From positions 558,001 through 622,000 of the forward strand of contig NZ_FOXQ01000001.1 in assembly GCF_900115755.1 (NCBI RefSeq): a stretch of 64,000 nucleotides of DNA. Direction: 5' to 3'. The notes beneath the pieces are model-generated. The model was not told the DNA's origin. It did no database searches and was given only the letters and a program-made list of their open reading frames with translations. A program made the translations under genes and the position numbers. Below are positions 54,638 through 64,000 of this stretch, in pieces (the stretch's first letter is position 1; every line of letters begins with the position of its first letter). This DNA comes from Parafilimonas terrae (lineage in GTDB: Bacteria > Bacteroidota > Bacteroidia > Chitinophagales > Chitinophagaceae).

Positions 54638-57625
54638 ATGAAAAAGATTTACATAATAATACTATCAGTGTTTACAATTGCTTATGCAGGCAATGCTATA
54701 CAGGCACAAAACTTTCATGTGCTGGATATTAATAATTCAAAAGATGCACACCCATCAAATTATAGCATCTATGATTATATAACGCCAGACTTTCTGTTTG
54801 GAAAATATCAATACGCGGTTTTAAACAATATTGCCTATTTCGCTGCCAGCGACGGTATTCATGGCATTAAATTATGGCGAAGTGATGGCACAAGAGAAGG
54901 CACATTTATGGTAGAAGAAATAAACACGGGCTCATCATTATCAAGTATAAACAGGATAACCGCATCCGGAAACAAAATATATTTTACTGTAGATAATGGG
55001 AGCGGGTCCGAATTATATGTTAGCGACGGAACAGGGCAAGGCACATCTATACTAAAAATATTTCCCGATTTCCCGTCTGTTCCTTCTTATTTAACTGATG
55101 TAAATGGCGCTTTATATTTTTATGCCGGAAGCACTAATCAAATATGGAAAAGCGATGGCACTGTTTCAGGAACTACAATGGTATGTGATCTTTATTCAGA
55201 AATTGGAGGTTACAGCCCAACCCTGTTAACCAATGCAAACGGCCGTTTATTTTTTGTGGCGCAAAGCTTTTTTGACGGTAACGAAATTTACACAACTGAC
55301 GGCGTTCCCGGCAGCACACACATGGTAAAAGATATTAACCCTTATGCAGGAAGCGAACCAACGCAATTAACGCCGGTAAACGGGCTGCTTTGTTTTGCGG
55401 CAGATGATGGCTCAGGGCAACGCCAATTATGGGTATCAGACGGCACAGATGCAGGAACATATAAAGCAAACAATCCAAACAATATTATTGTTGACAACTG
55501 GTATGGCATCACTTTTACTGTAAAAGATGAAACAGTTTATTTTTCGGGAAATATAAATGATAATGACGGAAGCCATTTTTGCGCCTATAATACTGCTGAC
55601 GCTGCAAATACGATTAATATAATAAAAAATATAAATCCCGGTTTCTTCAGCAATAATCTTTACAACATTACCAATGTAGGCGGAACCTTATTTTTTACTG
55701 TGTTTAATGGTAAGGACCAGGTACTGTGGAAATCAGACGGAACAGAGGCAGGCACTATGCAGGTAAGAAATATTAACCCCGGCGGAAGAAATATTTATTT
55801 ATATAAAGATTTTGCGGATGCCAACGGCACACTTCTTTTTTCATTTTATGATGATGCGCATGGTTATGAAATCTGGAAAAGCAATGGAACAGAAGCGGGA
55901 ACAATAATGATAAAAGACATTAGCGCCGGCCCTTCAGGTTCACGTGCAGATAACATCACTTATATTGGAAATAGCGTGAGCCTTTTTGAAGCAACAGATG
56001 GCAAAAATGGTTTGGAACTATGGCGAACAGACGGCACGCCAGATGGCACATTTATGGTAAAAAACATCAACAAATCAGTAAGCAGTTCTTCTTTCCCATC
56101 AGCGCTTACACAAAATGCAGACAGCAGTAAATTATTGTTTGTTGCTAATGATCTTAAATATGGCCAGGAGCTTTGTATAACAGACGGCTCGCAAGAAGGA
56201 ACGCATCTTGTAAAAGATTTACTTAAAGGCTCATTTGGTTCTTCGCCGTATCATATTGTTAACATGAATAATGAAACCTATTTTTTAGCAAATATTATTG
56301 ACACTGCTAATCACACTACTTCTGATGTATCAGTTATTACCAAACTTTGCAAAACAAAAGGTACGCCCGCAACAACAAAGATATTATCACTTCCTTCTCT
56401 CGAATCAATAATAAATGAAAACGCTCTTACAGAAGTTTATTGGATGGGTGCTTCGTCAGACCTTTTGTATTTATATATCATAAATCATGCAACTAACGAA
56501 GCTGAGCTTTGGCGCAGCGATGGAACAAAAGCAGGAACTTTTCCACTTAAACAAAATATGTACGCTTACTATGCTGTTAATTTAAAAACCGTTGGTGATA
56601 AATTATTTTTTACAGATTATGATTTTACTTATGGATATGAATTGTTTGTAAGCAATGGTACAATTGCCGGCACAGGAATAGTAAGGGATATTGCCCCGGG
56701 CGCCAATGGTTCTAATCCTTCTAACTTCAGTTCATTTAATGGACAACTTTATTTTACCGCCGATATAGGTTATGGCCCGTTTGCGTGTTCATCCAACGGT
56801 ACCCTGGCAGGAACCAACCCGGTTAAAGCTCTTATTATTGCCACCAGCCCGTTTGTTGAAGCTAATAACAAATTATTTTTCACAGGTTCAAGAACAGTTG
56901 GCAGGGGCACAGAATTATATGCCATTGATAAAATCAATAACATAGCATACCTGGTAAAAGATATATATCGCGGCCCGGCTTCATCCGGCATATATAATCT
57001 TGCGGGCGGCGACAGTTTAATATATTTTACGGCTGATGATGGAATACATGGGCCCCAGCTTTGGAAATCTGATGGCACAAAACAAAGTACAAAAATATTA
57101 TTAACAATACCCGACTTAAGCAATGCTTACATTGCTGACTTTACAACAGTGCATAATAAACTTTTCTTTACACTAAATGGCGGCTTATGGCAGAGCGATG
57201 GCACTAATGCCGGCACCCATATCATAGATGATGCAAATCTTTTAAACGTAACAAGCTTAAGTAATCTAACGGCTTTCAATAGTAAACTTGCGTTCACAGC
57301 TTTTGAACCTTCTACCGGTTATGAACTATATGTTGGTGATGTGGAAGATAAATTTATACCGGCTGTATCTAATGCTGAAAGTATTCTAAAAAATACAACG
57401 GCTTTAAACTCGTTTACTGTTTATCCTAATCCTGCTAAAGATGTAATTAATGTGCACACAAATAGCACAGCAATTATTTCATTAATGGATCAGCAGGGAA
57501 GAACAATATTTACAAAACCTGTTGATAAGATTGGCGTTATTGATGTAAGCAAGCTGCCTGCCGGTGTATATTATTTAAAGAACAACACAACAGGTGAAAC
57601 GCAAAAAGTAGCTGTGGCAAGATAA
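54638..57625 (+). CDS. ELWxxDGT-repeat surface protein with T9SS sorting domain
   Basis: A 995-residue exported protein. Signal peptide ends NAIQAQ. About 13-15 ELWxxDGTxxGT-type repeats, every 45-70 residues, include LWRSDGTREGT, ELYVSDGTGQGT, QLWVSDGTDAGT, ELWRTDGTPDGT, ELFVSNGTIAGT and QLWKSDGTKQST; they probably build one or more beta-propellers. The last ~80 residues are a type A T9SS sorting domain (FTVYPNPAKDVINVHT, LPAGVYYLKN). So it is moved over the outer membrane by type IX secretion and likely anchored to the surface or released. Ligand unknown. Confidence 0.92.
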   Translation: MKKIYIIILSVFTIAYAGNAIQAQNFHVLDINNSKDAHPSNYSIYDYITPDFLFGKYQYAVLNNIAYFAASDGIHGIKLWRSDGTREGTFMVEEINTGSSLSSINRITASGNKIYFTVDNGSGSELYVSDGTGQGTSILKIFPDFPSVPSYLTDVNGALYFYAGSTNQIWKSDGTVSGTTMVCDLYSEIGGYSPTLLTNANGRLFFVAQSFFDGNEIYTTDGVPGSTHMVKDINPYAGSEPTQLTPVNGLLCFAADDGSGQRQLWVSDGTDAGTYKANNPNNIIVDNWYGITFTVKDETVYFSGNINDNDGSHFCAYNTADAANTINIIKNINPGFFSNNLYNITNVGGTLFFTVFNGKDQVLWKSDGTEAGTMQVRNINPGGRNIYLYKDFADANGTLLFSFYDDAHGYEIWKSNGTEAGTIMIKDISAGPSGSRADNITYIGNSVSLFEATDGKNGLELWRTDGTPDGTFMVKNINKSVSSSSFPSALTQNADSSKLLFVANDLKYGQELCITDGSQEGTHLVKDLLKGSFGSSPYHIVNMNNETYFLANIIDTANHTTSDVSVITKLCKTKGTPATTKILSLPSLESIINENALTEVYWMGASSDLLYLYIINHATNEAELWRSDGTKAGTFPLKQNMYAYYAVNLKTVGDKLFFTDYDFTYGYELFVSNGTIAGTGIVRDIAPGANGSNPSNFSSFNGQLYFTADIGYGPFACSSNGTLAGTNPVKALIIATSPFVEANNKLFFTGSRTVGRGTELYAIDKINNIAYLVKDIYRGPASSGIYNLAGGDSLIYFTADDGIHGPQLWKSDGTKQSTKILLTIPDLSNAYIADFTTVHNKLFFTLNGGLWQSDGTNAGTHIIDDANLLNVTSLSNLTAFNSKLAFTAFEPSTGYELYVGDVEDKFIPAVSNAESILKNTTALNSFTVYPNPAKDVINVHTNSTAIISLMDQQGRTIFTKPVDKIGVIDVSKLPAGVYYLKNNTTGETQKVAVAR

Positions 57626-57757
57626 TAACCAGTGATGGGAAACAACAAACAACATTATCTTTTTTATCTCTTCTGAGAAAATGTTGTTGCTGATAAAATT
57701 AGTACTTGCATAGGCGGAGTAAAATCAACGAGGATAGAAAAAAATTAACCTGTAATA

Positions 57758-57792
57758 TTTAGAGAGCCCTCACTGTAAAGGGGCTCTCTAAA
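57758..57792. terminator. Strong hairpin between convergent genes
   Basis: TTTAGAGAGCCC (57758-57769) and GGGCTCTCTAAA (57781-57792) form a 12-bp stem with an 11-nt loop. Neither side has a clean T-run, but the position between two convergent gene ends suits a bidirectional terminator. Confidence 0.55.
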
Positions 57793-57839
57793 TAATAAAT
57801 GACAAAACTTTCTTTACATTCCTGGCAACATTTGCCGCA

Positions 57840-60800
57840 TCAGATAGGTTGCGCAGCAACAGGCAGTTTATTAACGAGCGGCAACTTTACATAAAAAGAG
57901 GTGCCTTCGCCCGTAGCCGTAGTAAACCAAATATGCCCGCCGGCCTTTTCTACAATGGCTTTGCAAATAGCAAGCCCCAGCCCGGTACCAGATGACTTTG
58001 TTGTAAAATTGGGATTGAATATTTTAGACCGGAGTTCCTCATTAATACCATTGCCAAAATCTGTTACTGATACAACCACATCGCTTTGCTGCATGTATTG
58101 TTTTATTTGTATATGCGCAGCTTCATTTTCACCATAGGCTTCTATCGCATTTTTAATAAGATTGGTGAAGAGCCGGTTTATCTGCGCCTTATCAGAAAAT
58201 ATTTCAGTGTTACCTTCTTCAGCGGTAAAGCTGATAACCATGTTTGAATCGGCGCTATATAAATTTACCAGCTTTTGAATGAGTGTATTAATGTCGAAAT
58301 ATTCAGGCTTTGTATTTTCAATATTGGCAAACTGTGAAAAATCGCCTGCAATTTTTGAAAGCTGGTCAATCTGCTCAATTAAGGTAGAAGCCAGTTTTTT
58401 TGACAGGTCTACCGCGTTGGGCGTATTTTCCTCCATGGCACGCTGCAGGTATTGAATGCTCAGCTTCATAGGCGTTAAAGGATTTTTTATTTCATGCGCC
58501 ACCTGCCTTGCCATTTCACGCCATGCGCCTTCGCGTTCACTTTTGGCAAGCGCTTCGGCACTTTTACCAAGCTGCTTTACCATCTTATTATATTCTTTTA
58601 CCAGCATGCCTATTTCATCATTTCTTGTCCAGCGTATGGCTTCGTTAGCTGTTCCTATTTTTATTTCTTTCATCTTGCTGCCTATCAGCTCAAGCGACGA
58701 AGTAATGCGGCCTGTGAGCGTTACGGAAATAGCGCCGGAGAAAATAAAAATGAGTGCATTTAAAATGATAAGTGTGATAAGAAATCCTGAAATCTCATCT
58801 TTCAGCTCATCCTGCGAGCTTAATGAAGGAATGTTTAAATAGGCTATCGTTTCATCGTGCTCGCCTTTTATGGGTGTATATATGCTTTGAAAAGAAAAGT
58901 TGCCAATCTGTTCTGTATGCACAAACCTTGTGCTTTGATTATAGTGAAGCTCATAATAAGCTTCGGGGTCTATGCGCTTGCTTAATATTTGCTGTGTATA
59001 AATATAAGGCTGGGATGAAACGCTCATTGTTCCGTCTTTACGGTAAAGGTTAATATCGGTATTATGAATGGAAGCTATGTCGGCTATCTTTTTTTCAAAT
59101 TCTCCATTATCATTAAAATCTTCTACATCAGAATCTGCATTAACAATTGTAAACTTTAGCGCCTGCTGAATTTCGCTCGATATAATCTGTGAAGTATTAT
59201 ACAATTCAGTGGTGGTATTTCTTTTAAACCTTAAAATAAAAAACGATATAGTGCCCGTGCCAATAATAAGAAACGATATAAAACTTACACCGATAATAGT
59301 GGTTTGAATCTGCGTTCGTATATTAAAACGGAATAAATTCCTGAAGCTGAATTTAGCACCGCGGTTTTGTATTAAATACCGGCTGTTATGCACCAAAAAA
59401 GAAAGCAGTATAAAGATGATAAACAGGTAAGAAAAAAGGGTTATAAAATTAAAAAACGCATCGTTCTTGCGGGCAATTACCAATACCTTGTTATTGCCGG
59501 TATTATACCAAAGCTGGTTATAACCCAGGGAATCTTTGAAAGCATATCCTGTTTTAGGAATTTGGCTGGCAGAAACAGAGTCTGAAAAATTAAAGCCGGT
59601 GAAAGGGCTTACCAGCTTATGGTTATCATATACACCAAGCACATAATCGCTGCTTCCGGATAAAAGGTTATTCGTTCGCCTGAACAGTTCCGGAACAAGG
59701 CTTGTACTTTCAAATAATTTTGGTTGTATTAACACAAAGAAAGACCCCAAAAAAACAGAATCACGGCTTACCTTTTTTTGAAAAATATAGTTATAGTTAT
59801 TCTTGTTATTCCTGTAAACATACAAGCCTTTATACGATGTGGGTCTTGCCCGGTTTTCGAGCACTGAATTTATTACCGTATAGCTTGCAGAATCGTTGTT
59901 AAATAAAGGACGATTACCGGAATCGAACGTATAAATTTTTGTGTTGTATTTAGCGAGATAGGCGGAAAGATTTTTATTAATGAGGCTGTCTTTTATGTAA
60001 TGGTTATCACTTTCATTTTGAAACCTGTAAAAATTATTCTTCAGGAATTCATCAGAAAAACTATTCAGCGTTATGCGCACAAGAAAAGTGCCCGAAGAGT
60101 CGGTTTGCTCCTGCAGGTTCCTGGCCACAAGCAAGCGTTTTTCTTTTTCTGTGGCCTTATTTTGATAAACAATAATGGACGAAGCCAATGCCGTTAATAT
60201 AAGCGCCCATATAATAAAATAAGGAGAGCTGGCCAATGAAGAAAAAGAAGGATTATCATTATAGCGAATAAAAACTACAAGCGCTATCACAAACCCGCTA
60301 ACAGTTAGCAGCATCTTTGCATCAATTGTAAAAACAGGCAGCGATATAAGCAGGAAGCTTACGGAAAGCATGATAATAAACTGCCAGAATAGAGGCAAAT
60401 TGGTTTGAGATGCCAGCTGCACCAGCACGCCCGTGAAATAGAGCCATATATATAAGAGTATGCAAATAATAACGAAGCCGATAAATGAAAAAAAGCTAAG
60501 CGAAAAAAAATCTGCGGCATTAAAGCTTATGTTGGAGTGTTCAACAAGACCGGAGATTATTTCGGCAACATAAAAACTGATTAAAGGTATCAGCAGGAAA
60601 GACGAATAGATGAGCACTGTATACGCGAAAGGAAATTTTCGCAAAGCCACTCTGGCATTTGTTTTTATCCGCTTCCTGAAAAAAATGATAACCCATAATG
60701 CCAGCAATGTATTGACCAGTAAATCGCCCAGCGATTTGTTGATAAATCCACCATGATAAATTTCCTTACTAAACAAGGGCATACCCCTGTAATTGAACGG

Positions 60801-61604
60801 CACCGGCAGAAAAAATATAAGAATGCGAAGCAGCAGGAAACACGCTACTAAAAACACCAGCGCACTTCTGAAATTCTTTTTTATTGCAATTTCATTCGCA
60901 ATATTGTTTACAAACACAAACAGCAAAAGCATGGCTGCAATACGCAGCAGGATAGATAAACCTGTGGGCGAATCATTATAAGCCTGGTTAATTTCTCTTA
61001 TACTAAAAAGCGTTTTACCGGTGCTGTTTACAACAGGGGCACCTTTGCCAACAGGCGCTATTTCATAAGATTTATCAATATTTTCATTTATAGCAAAGTG
61101 TGAGCGCAGGTAATCATTCTCCATAAAATATTCCCAGCGCACCGGTATCATCATTATAAAAAAATAGTTCGTTTTATTTTTTGTGAATGATGTTTTCGCC
61201 AGCTCAAAAACCCCGTTTGGATAATTAACCAGGTAGCTGCCATCGGGCCGTTGCAGATCGTTTTCTGCGGGCGACATTTTGTTTGTATTCCAAAAAACCT
61301 GAACCGGGTTTCCCAGGTCGTTAAGCTGGTAGGCAAATATGCCCTGTACATCGCTTATAAGCTGTTCTTTTACTGAAGAAGGCTTGTCGCTTATTATTGC
61401 ATCAACAATAACGCTATCATGCAGAATGTTTATAAATGAATTTTCGCGGCCTTGTATATATTCCGTTAAAATACCGGCAACTTTTTCTGAAGACGAGCTG
61501 TAAGAAAAATAGTTGGTAAAGATGAATGAGAGTGTATAAATCCAGGCAGCTACAAAAAATAGCCAGGCATTCTTATTAACTGCATGTTTAATGATTTTTA
61601 TCAA
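57840..61604 (-). CDS. Large NtrY-like sensor histidine kinase
   Basis: A 1254-residue membrane kinase. One N-terminal TM (~13-33), a periplasmic segment, a bundle of ~7 TMs (~210-470), a second periplasmic region (~475-720), two more TMs, then a further periplasmic region, a final TM near 940-970 and HAMP. HisKA has the phospho-His in MARQVAHEIKNPLTPMKLSIQYLQ, and the ATPase has LFTNLIKNAIEAY and SGTGLGLAICKAIVEKAGGHIWF. No receiver or response regulator nearby. Signal unknown. The start overlaps the mazG stop by 4 nt, so translation is coupled. Confidence 0.92.
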   Translation of the reverse strand: MIKIIKHAVNKNAWLFFVAAWIYTLSFIFTNYFSYSSSSEKVAGILTEYIQGRENSFINILHDSVIVDAIISDKPSSVKEQLISDVQGIFAYQLNDLGNPVQVFWNTNKMSPAENDLQRPDGSYLVNYPNGVFELAKTSFTKNKTNYFFIMMIPVRWEYFMENDYLRSHFAINENIDKSYEIAPVGKGAPVVNSTGKTLFSIREINQAYNDSPTGLSILLRIAAMLLLFVFVNNIANEIAIKKNFRSALVFLVACFLLLRILIFFLPVPFNYRGMPLFSKEIYHGGFINKSLGDLLVNTLLALWVIIFFRKRIKTNARVALRKFPFAYTVLIYSSFLLIPLISFYVAEIISGLVEHSNISFNAADFFSLSFFSFIGFVIICILLYIWLYFTGVLVQLASQTNLPLFWQFIIMLSVSFLLISLPVFTIDAKMLLTVSGFVIALVVFIRYNDNPSFSSLASSPYFIIWALILTALASSIIVYQNKATEKEKRLLVARNLQEQTDSSGTFLVRITLNSFSDEFLKNNFYRFQNESDNHYIKDSLINKNLSAYLAKYNTKIYTFDSGNRPLFNNDSASYTVINSVLENRARPTSYKGLYVYRNNKNNYNYIFQKKVSRDSVFLGSFFVLIQPKLFESTSLVPELFRRTNNLLSGSSDYVLGVYDNHKLVSPFTGFNFSDSVSASQIPKTGYAFKDSLGYNQLWYNTGNNKVLVIARKNDAFFNFITLFSYLFIIFILLSFLVHNSRYLIQNRGAKFSFRNLFRFNIRTQIQTTIIGVSFISFLIIGTGTISFFILRFKRNTTTELYNTSQIISSEIQQALKFTIVNADSDVEDFNDNGEFEKKIADIASIHNTDINLYRKDGTMSVSSQPYIYTQQILSKRIDPEAYYELHYNQSTRFVHTEQIGNFSFQSIYTPIKGEHDETIAYLNIPSLSSQDELKDEISGFLITLIILNALIFIFSGAISVTLTGRITSSLELIGSKMKEIKIGTANEAIRWTRNDEIGMLVKEYNKMVKQLGKSAEALAKSEREGAWREMARQVAHEIKNPLTPMKLSIQYLQRAMEENTPNAVDLSKKLASTLIEQIDQLSKIAGDFSQFANIENTKPEYFDINTLIQKLVNLYSADSNMVISFTAEEGNTEIFSDKAQINRLFTNLIKNAIEAYGENEAAHIQIKQYMQQSDVVVSVTDFGNGINEELRSKIFNPNFTTKSSGTGLGLAICKAIVEKAGGHIWFTTATGEGTSFYVKLPLVNKLPVAAQPI

Positions 61605-62374
61605 GCAACAGGATTTTCTTTTTTCACAATATTCCAGATAGCGTCCATCTCCTCAAGGCTCATGTCGTATAAATTTTTGCCTTCCGCTTTTGCAGCAGCC
61701 TCCATTTTGGTAAAACGGCTAATAAACTTTTTATTGGTTTTCTCCAATGCATTTTCAGCATCTGTATTCAAAAACCGTGCATAATTAACCAGGCTAAAAA
61801 ATACATCGCCCAGTTCCTCTTCCATCTCTTGCGGACTGTTGTTATTTACAGCCTGCTGCAGTTCCTGCATTTCTTCTTCTACTTTTAGCCAAACGTCTTC
61901 TTTTTGTTTCCATTCAAAGCCCACCTGCTTTGCCTTTTCCTGTATGCGTGTTGCTTTTACAACTGCCGGCAGCGAAACCGGCACACCGCTTAACACAGAT
62001 GTTTTTCCCTCTTTCAATTTAATCTTTTCCCAGTTCCTTTTCACATCATCATCATCATTCACTTTCACATCGCCATAAATATGCGGGTGCCGCACAATCA
62101 GCTTATTGCAAATTGTTTCCAGCACATCGTTCAATGTAAACTGGTTTTGCTCTTTTGCAATGCGCGTATAAAACAATACATGCAATAATATATCGCCAAG
62201 TTCTTCTTTAATGCCGTTCCAATCTTCTTCTGTAATCGCATCGGCCAGTTCATACGTTTCTTCAATCGTCATTTGCCGCAGCGTTTGAATAGTCTGCTTT
62301 TTATCCCAGGGGCATTTTTCACGCAAGTCATCCATTATGTTCACCAGTCTTTCAAAATTCTCTTTATATTCCAT
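61601..62374 (-). CDS. mazG: Nucleoside triphosphate pyrophosphohydrolase MazG
   Basis: A 257-residue house-cleaning enzyme hydrolysing NTPs to NMP and PPi. Two MazG modules: the N-terminal LREKCPWDKKQTIQTLRQMTIEETYELADAI with E-E-x-x-E metal site and GDILLHVLFYTRIAKE; the C-terminal LKVEEEMQELQQAV...MEEELGDVFFSLVNYAR. All acidic ligands present. It is upstream of the large kinase in a two-gene unit. Confidence 0.94.
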   Translation of the reverse strand: MEYKENFERLVNIMDDLREKCPWDKKQTIQTLRQMTIEETYELADAITEEDWNGIKEELGDILLHVLFYTRIAKEQNQFTLNDVLETICNKLIVRHPHIYGDVKVNDDDDVKRNWEKIKLKEGKTSVLSGVPVSLPAVVKATRIQEKAKQVGFEWKQKEDVWLKVEEEMQELQQAVNNNSPQEMEEELGDVFFSLVNYARFLNTDAENALEKTNKKFISRFTKMEAAAKAEGKNLYDMSLEEMDAIWNIVKKENPVA

Positions 62375-62552
62375 TTAAATATTTATTAGAAATCGTTATC
62401 AATATTAATCCAATATAAAAGTTATCCGAGCCCACGTATTGTATTATCAGGCAGGAGGCTTTTAATTTTCACTAAAATTACACAAGGCATTTTAAGCAGC
62501 AATATATACCTTGCCGCACATTTTTTCGTTAATGATGAATCAAAGTATAATT

Positions 62553-63380
62553 ATGAAGAAAAGCGTGCTGCTGTTAACTTTTATTTTGGTTTTCCGTTTT
62601 GCGAATGCCCAGTTTTATTATAATGATGTGGTTGATTTAAAAGCATCGAATGAAATGTACGCTAACCTTGTAAAGAATAATGTGCAGGAAATTACCGCTG
62701 CCAGCATGGAAAGCGATAATACACCGGCAGCAGGATTTGCCTATTCCAAAATACTGAAGAATAATGGCGCTGTTGCCATAACGCATACAGCACTTGAAAC
62801 CGGTAGCATTTCCGATGATTACGATACTTATACAAACGGGCTTATTTCAAAATCGCAGGATGTAGCAGACAGTGTTTCCACAATAGTTGAATATACTTAT
62901 GATAATGCGGGAAAGATATTAACCGTAAAAACTCAAACCGACGACACAACCATGGACACGCACAGCACAGAGCTGCACCAATGGTTTTATACCGGTTCTG
63001 TTCCGGATTCAATGCTGCGCATAAAAAATAGCGGAGATACAACCGTTGTTCATTTTAAAAAAGATGAAAACCAAAATATAGTTGAAGAATTATGGCTTAA
63101 GAGGGGACGGTTATTGGAACATTACTTTTATTATTACAACGATAAAAATTTGCTTAGCGATATTGTTCGTTTTAATACAAAAGCGCAGCAAATGCTGCCG
63201 GATTATATGTTTGAATATAATGACAATGGAACCATTTCGCAGCTAACACAAATTCCGCAAGGCTCATCAGATTATGTTATATGGCAATATATTTATGATG
63301 AGCGCGGGCTTAAAACAAAAGATGTTTTGTTTGACAAGCATAAACAATTGCTGGGCACGATTAACTATACATATCGCTGA
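62553..63380 (+). CDS. Secreted protein of unknown function, YD-repeat-like
   Basis: A 275-residue exported protein starting MKKSVLLLTFILVFRFANAQF (signal peptide); an upstream in-frame start would prepend 14 unneeded residues. The mature part has segments such as EYTYDNAGKILTVKTQT, YFYYYNDKNLLSDIVRFN, FEYNDNGTISQLTQI and YIYDERGLKTKDVLFD, which look like YD/RHS-type beta strands (Y-x-Y-D-x-x-G). There is no transmembrane helix. Function unknown. Confidence 0.75.
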   Translation: MKKSVLLLTFILVFRFANAQFYYNDVVDLKASNEMYANLVKNNVQEITAASMESDNTPAAGFAYSKILKNNGAVAITHTALETGSISDDYDTYTNGLISKSQDVADSVSTIVEYTYDNAGKILTVKTQTDDTTMDTHSTELHQWFYTGSVPDSMLRIKNSGDTTVVHFKKDENQNIVEELWLKRGRLLEHYFYYYNDKNLLSDIVRFNTKAQQMLPDYMFEYNDNGTISQLTQIPQGSSDYVIWQYIYDERGLKTKDVLFDKHKQLLGTINYTYR

Positions 63381-63411
63381 GCTGTTGCATTAACGCTCAA
63401 AGCCTTCACCA

Positions 63412-64000
63412 CTAAGGTTTCATTGCCAGGTATTGCTCTGCATCCGGGTATGGAAGCGTTATTATAGTTGCACCAACATAGTACGGCGCAATTTCATAAG
63501 CGTTATAATACAATTGCAAACCACTGTCTGTAAAAAAGATATTTTTTGGCAATACAAATTTGTTATCATCAAATGTATAAATGGTTGAATTCACAGGCGT
63601 GCCTGCAGGTATTTTAAGCTGCTCCCTGAATTTCTTTTCAGCCAAAGCGGTTAAAGCCGGTATATCTTTAATCACATCTCCCTGCGCAAGTTTCTTCCCT
63701 GTCTCAGCATTAAACAGCAAAGAATAAGTGTTAGAATTTGGATGCGCCCCGCCGGTAAATGTAAAAGCCTCCAGTTTTATATTCACAAGTCTATCGGTTT
63801 GCTTTACCACGCTGCCATTTAATTTTCCATCCCAGCTAATTGCCGGGCCGTCCGGGAACTTCGTCTTCATCTTCTTATACGCATCAACAAAGCCTGCAAC
63901 CAATGAATCATAACCTGTATATGATTTGCCTTCTTCACCAAGTGCTTTTTGTGCAACAATAAAAACATAATCATTAATGTTTTTGGCAGCAATTGTATCA
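63412..64000 (-). CDS. DUF3298-type envelope protein, C-terminal part (partial)
   Basis: The frame is open from the stop at 63412 to the right window edge, so the true start is outside. Seen: FTFTGGAHPNSNTYSLLFNAETGKKLAQGDVIKD, LQLYYNAYEIAPYYVGATIITLPYPDAEQYL, which match DUF3298 (RsiV-like) domains. Upstream in the same frame is NDYVFIVAQKALGEEG, part of the preceding domain. A TTG inside the frame at 63903 is not a credible start. Role unknown; DUF3298 proteins are often periplasmic. Confidence 0.8.
   Translation of the reverse strand, partial: DTIAAKNINDYVFIVAQKALGEEGKSYTGYDSLVAGFVDAYKKMKTKFPDGPAISWDGKLNGSVVKQTDRLVNIKLEAFTFTGGAHPNSNTYSLLFNAETGKKLAQGDVIKDIPALTALAEKKFREQLKIPAGTPVNSTIYTFDDNKFVLPKNIFFTDSGLQLYYNAYEIAPYYVGATIITLPYPDAEQYLAMKP

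Overview
The window looks like a chromosomal stretch of a Bacteroidota bacterium, most likely Chitinophagaceae or a close relative. Pointers are a protein with a type IX secretion C-terminal sorting domain, ELWxxDGT repeats, two SusC-like TonB-dependent receptors with carboxypeptidase-regulatory-like N-terminal domains, a LytS-type kinase with a Reg_prop/Y_Y_Y sensor, an F0 subunit a with a long periplasmic N-terminus, moderately low GC, few Shine-Dalgarno sequences, and a recurrent TAnnTTTG (Bacteroidota -7) motif just upstream of many start codons. No phage, plasmid, transposase or CRISPR was found. This is mostly housekeeping DNA with a few accessory pieces.

Layout. 1-4.5 kb: pabB-like fragment, very acidic protein, purA, LutB-like Fe-S protein and a Uma2 nuclease-fold protein. 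4.5-17 kb: TonB-dependent receptor, CBS protein, hppD, transglutaminase-like protein, cyclophilin, serS, L,D-transpeptidase, PPK2, mscL, scpA and a GNAT-like protein. 17-20 kb: exbB-exbD-exbD-tonB operon, the energy source for TonB receptors. 20.5-27 kb: ubiX, surE and the ATP synthase operon atpB-E-F-H-A, with no atpG after atpA. 27-35.5 kb: metallo-hydrolase, HhH protein, acyl-CoA dehydrogenase, SDR, YjjG-like phosphatase, a DUF433/DUF5615 toxin-antitoxin pair, msrC, psd and cdsA, yccF and a ferredoxin-reductase-like protein. 35.5-41.2 kb: leftward block miaB-mntA-hepT(broken)-sigma54 regulator-lptE-TPR protein-secG-tRNA-Gln, with a tandem partial copy of the tRNA 3' end, and tRNA-Gly upstream of miaB. 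41.2-48.8 kb: Gfo/Idh/MocA oxidoreductase, methyltransferase, trhO, purC and a second large TonB receptor. 48.8-57.8 kb: LytTR response regulator and a giant LytS-type sensor kinase, facing away from a lipoprotein-DUF4907-ELWxxDGT/T9SS operon. 57.8-64 kb: NtrY-like kinase coupled to mazG, then two poorly characterised secreted or envelope proteins.

How parts work together. ExbB/ExbD/TonB would drive the two outer-membrane receptors. psd and cdsA make phospholipid. LptE, SecG and the L,D-transpeptidase serve envelope biogenesis. purA and purC belong to purine synthesis.

The most interesting signals are: (i) a cluster of TAnnTTTG motifs 3-22 nt from start codons, some so close that leaderless transcripts are predicted; (ii) an MNT-HEPN toxin gene broken by two compensating frameshifts beside an intact antitoxin; (iii) a tandem duplication of the tRNA-Gln 3' end plus terminator; (iv) the divergent LytS/LytT versus lipoprotein-DUF4907-ELWxxDGT locus; (v) a small acidic protein whose C-terminus resembles the SSB tail; (vi) several palindromes and non-coding repeats.
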